A DNA stretch of 64,000 nt from Daphnia pulex (Eukaryota; Arthropoda; Branchiopoda; Diplostraca; Daphniidae), in NCBI RefSeq assembly GCF_021134715.1, contig NC_060021.1:9766501-9830500 (forward strand), read 5' to 3'. The first letter of the stretch is position 1. Each line of letters opens with the position of its first letter. The position numbers were made by a program, and so were the translations under genes. Positions 13,413 to 24,741 of this stretch are shown piece by piece. Below the pieces are notes generated by a model that saw only the letters and a program-made list of their open reading frames with translations, was not told the origin of the DNA and searched no databases.

Positions 13413-16323
13413 ATGCAAATCCAATTCGATAGAAAGGACAAAATAGGAGAAGGAATGTTTGGCACTGTCTTTCGCGGAAAATTAAACGGCCGTGAAGTTG
13501 CAGTAAAAAGAGTTGAGCTGTCAAAAAGCGGTGAAAATGCAAATGAAGAAAATGCTCTACGAAAATTGGACCATCCCAATGTCATCAAATTCTTTCACTC
13601 GGAAAGTGACGCCGATTTCAAGTTAGATTTCTCACCTATTTAATATTAAGAGGAAAAGAAATTAATTTTAAAGAAATGATTATTAATGATGTGCCTTTTT
13701 GTATTATTAATGATGTCCTTTCCTGTTGTTATTAGTTATTTCGCTTTGGAACTTTGCATCGCATCTTTAGATCAAGTCTTTCCAAAGTTTGATCAACCGC
13801 CAAAATACAATGGGCCTGAATTACCGCAACATTTGACAGTTTTCCTCCAGTTGGCTTGGGGACTCAAATATATCCATTCGAAACGTTTTATTCACCGAGA
13901 TATCAAACCGGCGAACGTTCTCATATCCGTCGACTCTGCTGGACTGGCAAAAATCAAATTGGCGGATTTTGGGCTGTCCCGATCCGTCAACCAACGAGGG
14001 ACGTGCACGTTAAGCGGAATCAAAGGAACTATGAACTGGTTTGCTCCCGAGATGCTGAGAAATCTAGAAAAGGTCGAAGCAAATTTTGAACGAGGTACTG
14101 TCAAGAGCGATGTCTTTGCATTAGCTCTCGTCTTTGGTTTTATTCTGTTGAAGGGGAAACATCTTTACGGTGCGAACGAGTTGGAAGTTACTGGAAATAT
14201 CATGGGAGAAAACCCAGTCAACATGAAAGGTAAGTTCAACTCTAAAAAAAATGAATAACCGAATAAGGTAACCAACCATAAGAAACGCTTGTTTACAAAG
14301 AAATAGGCGATATTGAAGACGTTGGAAACATTGACGGATTGCACTGCGCTCGTGATCTTCTACCGAAAATGTTGACCGACGAACCTGACAAAAGAAATTC
14401 ATCTTTAGAAGTCGTCAATGAATTAAATCAAATCAAAATTAAGGTATTGATTATGGTATAAATATGGGCGAGGAAATTGAGTTGCACAGATGAATTTATT
14501 CCATTTTTTTTTATATTTCGATTAATTCACAATTCAATTCGCATATTTGTTTTTGCTAGATTGAAGAGAGAAAAAAAGAAAACGAATTGCGGCAACTGTG
14601 CCAGCAAACAAGTTTGGATCTCAAGAAAATCAAATTCTTAATTCGTCACGGGATCGATGTGAATGGAAGAGATTACGACGGACACAATGCGCTTCATTTT
14701 TTGTGTCGACGTAATTCAAGTGAGAAACTAATCGACGCCATCGATCTCTTAATCCAACTTGGGATCGACGTGACTGCAAAAACGAACTACGATTGGAATG
14801 CACTTCATTTCTTGTGTTTTCATAATTCCAGTGAGATTTTAATCGACGCAATCAAGCTCTTAATCGAACACGGGATCGATGTGAAGGGAAAAGACAACAA
14901 CGGGCGAAATGCACTTCATTTGTTGTGTTGGAATAGTGATGGGGAGATATTAATCGGTGCAATGCAACTTTTAATACAACTCGGGATCGATGTGAACGAA
15001 AAGTATAGCCACGATTGGAATGCACTTCATACCTTGTGTCGATATCATTCAAGTGACAAATTAATCGACGCCATGAAAATCTTAATTGAACAGAGGATCG
15101 ATGTGAATGAAAGAAATGACTTTAGGTTAAATGCACTTCACTTCTTGTGTGAATATAATTCAAGTGAGACTTTAATCGACGCCGTCGAGCTCCTAATCAG
15201 CCACGGGATCGATGTGAAAGTTAAAGATAACGACGGGAGAAATGCACTTCATTTGTTGTGCGAAAATAATTCAAGTGAGAAATTAATAGACGTAATCAAA
15301 CTCTTAATCGATAACAAAATCGATCTGAATGAGAAGAATAATCACGAATGGAATGCACTTCATTTGTTGTGTCGATATAATTCAAGTGAAATTTTAGTCG
15401 ACGCCATAAATCTCTTAGTTAAACACGGGATTGATGTGAATGAAAAGAATTGCGATGATTGGAATGCACTTCATATCTTGTGTCGATATAATTCAAGTGA
15501 GATTTTAATCGACGCCGTGGAGCTCCTAATCGGCCACGGGATCGATGTGAAGGTTAAAGATGACGACGACGGGAGAAATGCACTTCATTTGTTGTGCGAA
15601 CATAATTCAAGTGAGAAATTAATAGACGTAATCAAACTCTTAATCGATAACAAAATCGATCTGAATGAGAAAAATAATCACACATGGAATGCACTTCATT
15701 TGTTGTGTCGATTTAATTCAAGTGAAATTTTAGTCCAAGCCATAAATCTTTTAGTTAAACACGGGATCGATGTGAATGAGAAGAATAATCACGAGTGGAA
15801 TGCACTTCATATCTTGTGTCGATATAATTCAAGTGACAAATTAATTGACGCCATGAAAATCTTAATTGAACAGAGGATCGATGTGAATGAAAGTAATCAC
15901 TTTAGGTTAAATGCACTTCACTTCTTGTGTGAATATAATTCAAGTGAGATTTTAATCGACGCCGTCGAGCTCCTAATCGGCAATGGGATCGATGTGAAGG
16001 TTAAAGATAACGACGGGAGAAATGCACTTCATTTGTTGTGCGAAAATAATTCAAGTGAGAAATTAATAGACGTAATCAAACTCTTAATCGATAACAAAAT
16101 CGATCTGAATGAGAAGAATAATCACGAATGGAATGCACTTCATCTGTTGTGTCAATATAATTCAAGTGAGAAATTAATGGACGCGATCAAGCTCTTAATC
16201 GAACACGGGATCGAAGTAATATCCAACGGCCTTAATGCGCAATCTCTTTTATTAGGAAACTCTCAGTACAGATCGAAAAACAATAACATTGAAGAAATCA
16301 TCCAATTCCTCGAAAAAATTTAG
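13413..16323 (+). CDS. IRE1/RNase L-type protein kinase with C-terminal ankyrin repeats
   Basis: Exons are 13413-13621, 13736-14229, 14307-14443 and 14560-16323 (stop), all GT-AG and in frame, giving 867 residues. Residues 1-280 are a protein kinase with all catalytic landmarks: glycine loop GEGMFG (12-17), VAVK Lys32, HRD 123-125 followed by IKPANV, DFG 147-149, and APE 173-175. The ALELC and HRDIKPANVLI stretches are typical of the IRE1/RNase L kinase branch. IRE1 and RNase L normally continue into a KEN ribonuclease domain. Here the last exon instead encodes a short charged linker (about 281-290) and then roughly 14 ankyrin repeats of 37 residues, each starting NALH-x-LC. The order is the reverse of RNase L, which has ankyrins first. 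There is no signal peptide or membrane segment, so a cytosolic kinase is inferred. A polyadenylation hexamer AATAAA lies at 16373-16378. The kinase looks catalytically competent; ligand and substrate are unknown. Confidence 0.88.
15019..16240 (+). repeat. Higher-order duplicated ankyrin repeats inside the kinase gene
   Basis: Within the ankyrin exon, 111-bp units are themselves duplicated in blocks. Units 5-7 (15130-15462) match units 8-10 (15463-15798), and units 4-6 (15019-15351) match units 11-13 (15799-16131). About 130 bp around 15232-15362 is identical to 16012-16142. Unit 8 carries one extra Asp codon in a GAC run. This points to recent unequal exchange or gene conversion. Confidence 0.85.
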
Positions 16324-16503
16324 TTGTGTTATCAATTAATCTCTTTTAAAAAATACAATTTTTTGTTCTGTGAATAAATTTTGTGAAATACAGTTTAGTA
16401 CAAACCAAAAACGAACTTATCCGACAGATCTGATTCTTATACTTTATTATCTTTTCTTTGGATCATTCCTCGACGATTCGAGTTTCGCGCGCTTTCTCGT
16501 TCT

Positions 16504-16515
16504 CGCCATCTAGTG
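16504..16515 (-). promoter_or_regulatory. CTCF-like core motif (CACTAGATGGCG)
   Basis: The reverse complement of CGCCATCTAGTG fits the CTCF core CASYAGRKGGCG. Close variants occur at 2558-2568, 13152-13163, 17120-17130, 25855-25865 and 61301-61313. This one lies between the kinase gene's 3' end and the tRNA gene. Binding is not demonstrated. Confidence 0.35.
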
Positions 16516-16706
16516 CTCACGAGGTAAACTCAGTATCAAGTTTTGTTTTTAAAAAACCGAACTTTTAACGAAAATTAATGGTTAATGTTAAAAGAATATA
16601 TTTTGAAATAAGTTTATTCATTTTCTTTAGAAATTGGGAACAAATGTTAGTGCATGGCCTTACTCTTGTTAGTTTAATATGTCTTCAATACTAAGCACCT
16701 ATTTCA

Positions 16707-16779
16707 GCCTCGGTGGCTCAGTTGGCAGAGCGTAGGTCTCATAATCCTAAGGTCGTGAGTTCGAGCCTCACCCGGGGCA
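16707..16779 (+). tRNA. tRNA-Met (CAT), elongator type
   Basis: The 73-nt cloverleaf is complete. Acceptor stem GCCTCGG pairs with CCGGGGC, the discriminator is A, the D arm contains GGCTCAGTTGG, the anticodon loop is CTCATAA with CAT at 16740-16742, and the T arm contains GTTCGAG. The U-U pair at the base of the anticodon stem is normal for eukaryotic elongator tRNA-Met. There is no intron and no encoded CCA, and a TTTTT terminator follows at 16785-16789. The A and B boxes are intact. Confidence 0.95.
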
Positions 16780-19700
16780 AATCCTTTTTACATTTCAAAT
16801 GAATGAACTTTTTTCTAATTACACTACAAGTTAAAAGTCAATGCAAACAATTATTTTTTTAAGCCTTTGCTGTACTTTTTAATTAAATTTTCCTGAAATT
16901 TCCTTGAAAACTTTAACTGATTTGAGCCTTGGAGCTTGGAGAATTTGTTTGCGTTTGTTTGAATAAGCATGAAAGTATCCGTGTCTTGTTAAAAAAAAAA
17001 GTATCCAATGTTAAGATGAAATACTTTTGAAACAACTACTGTTTTTAGAGTTTGTCCGCGTCCAAATTCCCATCTAGGACCGACCTCTGCTTTGAATCAG
17101 GATCTTGAAATCAAGAGAACGCCATCTAATCGGATGGCGGGTGGGACAAACTTGTTTCTTTTTTCTTGCCTAGGCTTGAAATGACCACTGGACATAGTTG
17201 CAAGCTGTTTCCCAGTGGCAGATTGTTGGAACCGACGTGATCCAAATGAGTCATAATCCGTTTATGACATATTCGCCGAACGTGCAATGAAAGCAAACAT
17301 CAAAGTTAGCAACAAATCGGGCAAATGGCGAGGGATCAAAGAAACAACGGGCGTGCTGCTGCGGGCCCGTCCGTATAATATTTAGTGGTTGCGCAAATGT
17401 TTCGGAACGAATCGTGCACCACCGGGTCCAGCACCGGCAACAGCCGGCTATTTTTTTTTCTATATAATAGCTGCCGAACTATGATATCACATAGACTTCT
17501 CTCTCTCTCGTTCGCTTGCTAGATAAGGGAGAGTCGGGCAAAGCAGCACGCGCTGGCGCGTGCCTGTTTGCTTGGCCAGGCGTCCAGATGTGCCCAGCAG
17601 CACCCGGTGGTGTCTTTTTGGGTCGTGCAAGTGGTCAAAAAGAAGAAGAACCACCCTCCCTAAGACACAAGACAATTGCTTCCTCCCAGTGTACAAGAGG
17701 GAAAGAAGAAGAAGAGAGGGGGAGCTGTATAAGGCACGCGTCGGCCCTTGTGAAATGAGTGGGGTCACTGCCAAAATCAGAGTGCGGGTCATTCATCACA
17801 AACAATACCCCCTCTAAAGTAGGCGTCGTCGGACGTCGCCACCTTTTTTTCTCTTCTGTATCCGGAGAAACCATTCCGGATATACAAAAGGCAAGATCTC
17901 CATTACATCCGCAGCATAGACTCGTTTGAAACAGTTGCGCGGATGAATGCGAAAGACGCATGTCGAGCGAGGGGGGTAAGAAATGTAAAAAAGGGTTGCG
18001 AACTCCCAAAACATCTTCTGTTAAGTACATCCATTCATTCAGAAATTTTAGACAACAGACAGAAGAAGAAGAAGGAAGAAGGAAAGGGGGGATATGTTCT
18101 GTTTTTGGAGGTCGGTGCGCGTGTGCTCGTGCGGAAGTGGCGGCTATTTTTCTTTTCTTTTTTTTTAAATTTTAAAAGAATTCCGGCAACCCTCTGAAAA
18201 CGCGCCCGGAATGTTCATCTATTCCCTACTACTCTGATGTGATTTTTGTTGTTCTTTTTTGGAACTTGGCAGCCATCCCTGCGCTGTATATAAGACACAA
18301 GTCACCGTGTGTGTGTGTGTATACCACTGCTCGTGGGGCGCTCATGTAATGTTTCTCTTTCAGTTTCTTTAGCCTCCTCCTCCCTCCTGCCACCCCTCTG
18401 CCACCCGTTTCCATCCGCAACATATGGCACGGCAAGGCTCCTTGTTTCTTTGACGTCGCGCGTGCAACAACCCTCCTGCGACGACGACGACGACGACGCC
18501 ATTTCTTATCATTATATTCCGTCGGTCCCCAGCAGCAGCAGCCGCCGCAGCTTTTCTCAGCACAAAATGGAATGAAATGTCTTTTAAATTGTGAACCCAA
18601 TTTCCACAGTCACTCGACCGTCGAATGAATGCCCACACGAGAAAATGATCTTGAACAAACTCAAACTTCAAAAGGGGGAGAAACTTATACAGTGTATAGC
18701 GCAACACGGACGAAATCTAATTTTGAAATCAATATTTCCTTTCTTTCCTTTTTTTAAAAGTCTAAAATAATGAGATGCAAAAACAAAAATTGGGGGGTTT
18801 CGATTCCTAGTAAAAAAATAACCAACAGAAATATAACAGGCAGGGTGGCTTTTTTAGTTTATAGGGTCGTCTATGATTACATCATCATATCCCATTCGAC
18901 ATGGCATAAATATTACACACAGGCTACAGTCGGCTGTGTTGTTTCCACATCTTTGATCCGGTTTCCCCTCTTCTTCTTTTCTTATTATCCAAACTGTTAC
19001 GCGCGTTGGGAGGGGGGTAGTAGTCGACCAGTAGCCTTGATGAGGTCACGTACTCGGATTCAATTCCATCACTCTCTCCAATCAGTGAGTTCTACTATGT
19101 ACAATACCGCCGGAAATGCAAAACACACGAATTTCTTTCTTTCTTTCGTTCCTGTTCTTATAACAGAGAGAGAAAAGGAAAATGAAGTCGCCCCCACATA
19201 CATGTAATAAATCTAAAAAAGGAAGAACACATTTTTTCTCCAGCACAGCGGAAGAAAAACGCGCAGTTGTGTCCTCTGCTGCTGCTGCCAGTCGCTCGGC
19301 ACCAAACGACCGCACGTCCTCGGAGGGTTGACGAGATAAAAATAATTCCAAACCGAAAGAAGAAGAAGAAGAAGAAGAAGGCTTATAGTGGAGAAAGAGG
19401 GGAGCAGCATGTTGTTGGCTGTGCAGCGGTGGGTGTTGGTTTTGTACAATGTGGGGGTATACAGCACTACGAGATCCTGTGCGGGGTTAAATATAGGACC
19501 ATAGTTGGAATGGGGCTCTGCTGCTGGAACGCGCTGGAACGAGCTGTTGCTGGAACACTCTCTCTCCTTCTCTCTGTAGGCCTATTTTCAGGTGGTCTCT
19601 CTCTCCCCTCTAACAAACATCTTCTCGGTGGTCGACAGCACCCACCTCTTCTCTCTTGCCTGTATACTTGAGAGAAATCTGCTCGGCTGAGCTGCGCTGC

Positions 19701-21890
19701 TGAGGGCGTTTGAAAGATATCTTCATCTCTCCACTCGGAAACAGATCTCTCTCTCTCTGCTGGCCCAAAATATAAATGTACATAGTACGGGAAGAAGAAG
19801 AAGCCAAAGGCACAGGGATATTAGAGAAGAGTATCTGTTTCTCCTACTATATGCATATATGCATGTTGCGCACACACCACTTACACCTAATATTAGACAC
19901 GTAGGGAGGGCATATCTCTCTCTATACTTCATCATTTTGTAAATGATGACGCAAGATCTTACAGCTTCATTAATAGCAATTCAATTTTTTTTTTGTGTGT
20001 GGGGGAATTTGACAAGGAAGTGATGATGGAGACAAAAAAATAACAGTGGAAGTTGCGTGTAAAACAAAACACGGAAGGTGTCGGTCGATGGGGGGAGAAA
20101 GAAGATGGAAGAAAAGAAGAAGAAGAGGGGTGTAGAAACTTATTTTTAAAAATCAACCCCGGCTCGTGTCAAAAGACAAACACAGCACGGCGCCTTTTTA
20201 TTTTCCCCCTATTGTTATATGCCGCCCAAATAGTAAACGCATAATCTTAAGCGCAATTGAAATTATTATTATTATTTAATTTTGACAAATTATTACCGCA
20301 CTATCGAACTCTATACATGGGAAACACTTGTAGGGATTTTGTTGGCTGGCTGTCAAAACATCCTGCGTATAACTTTTTGAGGTGCATTGCGTAGTATATC
20401 GCGGTGGGAAAGTTGAAACATAGAGTAGTACAGCAGTTCCGCCGGACGAGAGATGAGAGAGAAATGTGTTTTAATAGACTCTACGTGGAAGTCGAGGAAC
20501 TCTTACGAGTTAAGCGCGAAAGGGGTGATCTTTTCTGACTTGCCAGCAAGCCATAGCTATAGGGGGGGGGGCTCGTGTTACGGAATGAACTGCTGGGTTG
20601 AAAAACATAGAGCAGCTATACTCTATACACACACGCTCCTTCTTCTTCTTCCAAGATCCGGCCCAGATGTCTTGGCTGGATCAACCGAAAGCTATATAGC
20701 ACCACCACCACCACCAACCAACCAGTGGCAAGGGTGAGGAAGAAGAAGAAGTTAAGGCGCAAAAGACAAACTTTTGCTGGCCCCCCCCGAAAACTTGTGC
20801 GGGTATATTATGCCCAGGTTTTCCCTGGGCGTGCTGATGGGGGATTTTTTTCAAGAGGGGCTTACACACACACACAGAGAGGATGAGGAGGAACAACATC
20901 ACACAGACGACACAGTGATGTGATGCCGCTAGCTGCGCCAGAGAGAGCGGAAGCATCCCGAGAAATACACACACACACACACACATGTTCTCTTGCTGAC
21001 ACCGTACAGCTAGGAGAGAGAAAAAAAAGAACCGGATGTTTGCCCTCTCTCTTATGTTTTATTTTCTTCTCTTTTTTTTCTGACTTTAACCTTTAGACAC
21101 CTCTATATAGCTCATTTCAAAGCCACTTTTAATTTTTCCTTATGTACATCAGATCAAAAACCACCGGGAGAATAATTGAAATTGAAAATCAAATTTTTGC
21201 TCGTACAAGTTCTTCGTGGGGATGGATGGCGGTGAGAAATCACCACCCCCGCCAAGACAAAAGGAGTTGTTTCAAGAGCCTGTGTGTAACTTCGGGAGAA
21301 AAGGAGGTGGTGGTGGTGGTGGTGGAAGAAGAGAACGCGGTGTCTCTAGGGAGATGGCGCTCCAGATCATAACACACGGCGAAGGACTAAGGAGAGCAGA
21401 GCCGAGCCGAGCAGAGCAGAGCTATAGGGTGAAATGGGCGAAAGAGGAGGAGGTGGTGGAGGGTCGAAAGAAAGGAGGGCGGCCGAGGTGGGGTCCATGT
21501 GTGCACGTGGTGGTCGGCGGTAATTTTTAGAGGCACCGGGACACACCGAAGATGTTGGCATTCGTTCCAAACATCTCGTGGTGATAGCGCGCGTGTTGCT
21601 CAGCTCTCCTCGTCCCTCCGCCGCCAAACATTTTCTTGAGATTCTCTCCATCTCCGCTTCTTTTTTGTTTTGTTGTTTTGAGTTGAGCTTGATTCAGAAA
21701 TCAATTTCCTTGTTATTAATTCACTTGGCCATCCGGCAGTTGCCTGTCTCGTTGTCAGTCGTTCGATTCAAATTATTCGCCATTTGGTTGTTTGTTTTCC
21801 GAGTTGGGTTTGGGTCGATCCTTGTGGCGTGGATTGCAACTTGTCAGTGATTCGTCAAGACTCTGGTTATTCTTGTTGAAGGGAAGAGAA
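16780..21890. other. Low-complexity region upstream of the Scratch gene
   Basis: No gene is supportable. The region contains CT/GA-rich tracts, (GAC)n near 18479-18497, GAA runs, and a CA repeat near 20967-20985. It also has TATA-like stretches and a CGCCATCTAAT motif at 17120-17130. Given its position it is a good candidate for cis-regulatory DNA and 5' UTR of the downstream neural transcription factor, but I see no defined element. Confidence 0.5.
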
Positions 21891-24741
21891 ATGCCGAAAT
21901 CGTTCCTGTTTACTCATCGGCGTTACAACGTCAGTCCCGTTCCGACCGGTAAGTCACGATCCAGTTATTTCTCGTCGATCCTCCAATTGCTTCATCTTTT
22001 ACCAAACTCGCATGTCGTTGTCACTTGGATGATGATGCACACAGCACATCTCTCTTTCTTTCTTTCTCTCTGTATAGCACACACACGTACGTACACCCAC
22101 CGTTTTTCCCTTTCCGGCGCTCTTGTGATTGCGTGGTCCACTATAAATAGCAACTCAACCCGCCACCCCCCTGAATAGACAGCCTCCCACCACCTTTAGT
22201 GCAACTGCAACCATTACCTCCACTGTCGTCGACACTTTGGAATTTGTTCGACTTTCGACCAAAGTCAAATAAAACAAAACATAGAAATTAGGGGCGACTG
22301 GGGATTAACCCCCAAAAAAACCTTCACAACCACCGGAATTTAAAAAAAAAGTGATCCGGATGGATATATTCCGGAATTCTGAATTTTCATTGACTTGGTC
22401 AATTTGAATATGATCATTAAGATGTACTGAGCGAAGACAAATCTAATTGTTTCAAAAAAGATCCCTCACGTCATTTCTCGGTGGCTGGAACAGTTGCGCA
22501 CAGGCGCTGGAACGGAAAAGAAGGAAAAGGGGGGGGGGGAGAGAGAGAGAGGCAGGTGGGCACTCAACGTGAGCAATCCGCCCCGCCAACCCGAAATAGA
22601 AATTTTTTCTTTTTTTTTTCTTTTTTGGTTTTCGTCTTTGCCCGCGAGACGGACGAGGCAAAGGCGCGCGCGTCGTCGACCTCGTCTCAACGACGACGAC
22701 GTCTGGAACAGCACACGCCCTCAATCCCGAAAAAAGTCAAAAAGAAGAGCGTTGGTCGTTCCAGGAAATTATTTCATTTTTTTTTTTTTTTTATTTTGTT
22801 CGTTCTGGTTTTTCACGGACGAACGAATAACGCGCCAGCCAACAGACGACGACGACGCGCAAACACAGCAGCCGAGCTTTTGAATTTTCGCGAATGAGTT
22901 CAGCTGGAACGGAGCCACACGGGCTGGTGTCCAGCAAAATCCCCGGCATCAGCGCGCAACACAGCAGCCTTCTTATTATTATTAAGCGCAACAGTTGGTT
23001 AGCAAGTGGTCACGATGTGGTGGTTCAGAAATAAACTTTGCCTCTCCTTTCCTTCTCCCCTATATCCTTTGAGTTTTGTGCCATTTTGGCGGAATGCGGA
23101 TTCTCTGGCCAAAATGTTTGTTTTCTATTCGCTCGCCGTCACTCAATTTGTTGATGTACTTTTTGTGAAACGCGAGAGCAGATGAGGCTGCGACGTCGCT
23201 TGCATCACCGCAGAGGAATGGCAAAGATGACGTCGTCCCGGTGGTGAAACAAGTTCAAAAGTTACAACGCCACATCCAGCAGCAGCAACAGCAGCCGCAA
23301 CAGAGAAGGAGCAATCCAGCATCCAGCGGCTATCCAGCGTTCCCTCTATCGCCCGGCCAAGGATCGATTGCCGAGCTCAAATCGCCCGGTCGGCCGCAGT
23401 CGGCCCGCATTTCGCCCGTCATCGGGAGCAGCATCCCCATCGTTCCAGCCGTGGCTCCCAACGGCCGCCTGGGCCTCCACCAGCCACAGCACACCAATAA
23501 TGCAGCAGCCATTCCCGAGGAGATGTACAATCTCTTCCAGCTGGCCGAAGTCAGTCTGGCCGCTTCCGGCGGCAGTGAATTCCGCTCGGTGCTGGAACGC
23601 TGGAGACACCAGCAGCAAGGACTGGTCATGGCCAGGGCTCTCAAAAGTCCCGTCGTCAAAATCCTGGACATGTCGGCAGCAGCCGCCGCCGCCAATTGTG
23701 CCGGTCACTCACCGATTCCGGTGCTGGACAAACCGCTGGATCTGAGCCGAGATCCGGCCACAATAACGACGGCCACCGCCGCTGCGACGGAAGTGCGGAT
23801 CTTGACGCCTTCGCCGTCGCCAACTCCGTCCGAGACTCACCTGACCATCAATCTCGGATTGCGCAAGAAATTACGGCCGCAAACAACTTCGTCATCATCC
23901 GGCCATCGCGGCTCATCCGAGGCGGATGACGACGATGAGGACGACGATGAAGAGGACGACGAAGAAGATGATGAATTGGATGCCACGGATTCTTGCTGGT
24001 CGCCCGATGACGTCGCCTCTTGCAAGTCCGTCTCCGTCGTCGTCAAGGGCCCATCCATCAGCACCGGCAGCAACAGCGGAGACAGTCACAGCGGACCAGA
24101 CGGCCACGAATGCCCCGATTGCGGCAAGCGCTACAGCACGTCGTCCAATCTAGCCCGTCATCGGCAAACTCACCGATCGCCAGCTGATCAAAAGGTAAAT
24201 AAATTTTTAAAAAAGTGACAAATGGATTAAGGAATAATCAATGGGAATTTCAATTAGGCGAGACGTTGTCCTCATTGCGATAAAGTTTACGTTTCGGTTC
24301 CGGCTTTCTCGATGCACGTCCGAACCCACAGTCAAGGATGCAAATGCCCCTATTGTGGTAAATCGTTCTCCAGACCGTGGCTCCTGCAAGGCCACATCCG
24401 AACTCATACAGGTAATAAGATTAGAAACAAAATCAATTCTTATATAATCGATGGACATTTGATTCAACTCATTTTTGTATTTTGATTTGATTGCAGGCGA
24501 GAAGCCGTTCACCTGTCAAATTTGCGAGAAAGCTTTCGCCGACAAATCCAATCTGCGCGCCCACATCCAGACTCATTCCAATTTGAAGCCGTTCACGTGC
24601 CAGCGCTGCGGCAAGGCCTTTGCTCTCAAATCCTATCTCTACAAGCACGAAGAGTCGTCGTGCATGAAACTGGTCACCAAAATAACGGCCGACGCCGATC
24701 CCAAAGACGATTCAACCAGTCAGCAGTCAATAACCGAATAG
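21891..24741 (+). CDS. scrt: Scratch-family C2H2 zinc-finger transcriptional repressor
   Basis: Exons are 21891-21948, 23182-24194, 24258-24411 and 24497-24741, in frame, 489 residues. The N-terminus [13 protein letters not shown] is a SNAG repression motif of the Snail/Scratch/Gfi type, and its own small exon is followed by a 1.2-kb intron. The middle is poly-Gln, Ala- and Pro-rich. It contains PLDLS (204-208), a match to the CtBP-binding motif PxDLS, and an acidic run (about 266-287). Five zinc fingers follow: 330-350, 361-381, 387-407, 415-435, and 443-464, the last C2HC-like. Finger 3 ([10 protein letters not shown]) and the last finger ([14 protein letters not shown]) are characteristic of Scratch rather than Snail. 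Scratch proteins are nuclear E-box-binding repressors in the developing nervous system. The upstream 20 kb holds no other convincing gene on this strand except the kinase, which suits a developmental gene with long regulatory DNA. Confidence 0.92.

Noticed and set aside
14630..15052. Minus-strand frames in the ankyrin exon
   Set aside because: They are antisense shadows of the repeat array, created by its 111-bp periodicity.
22481..22897. Overlapping plus and minus frames near 22.5-22.9 kb
   Set aside because: They are made of homopolymer and GA-rich DNA within the first intron of the Scratch gene, and three frames are open at once.
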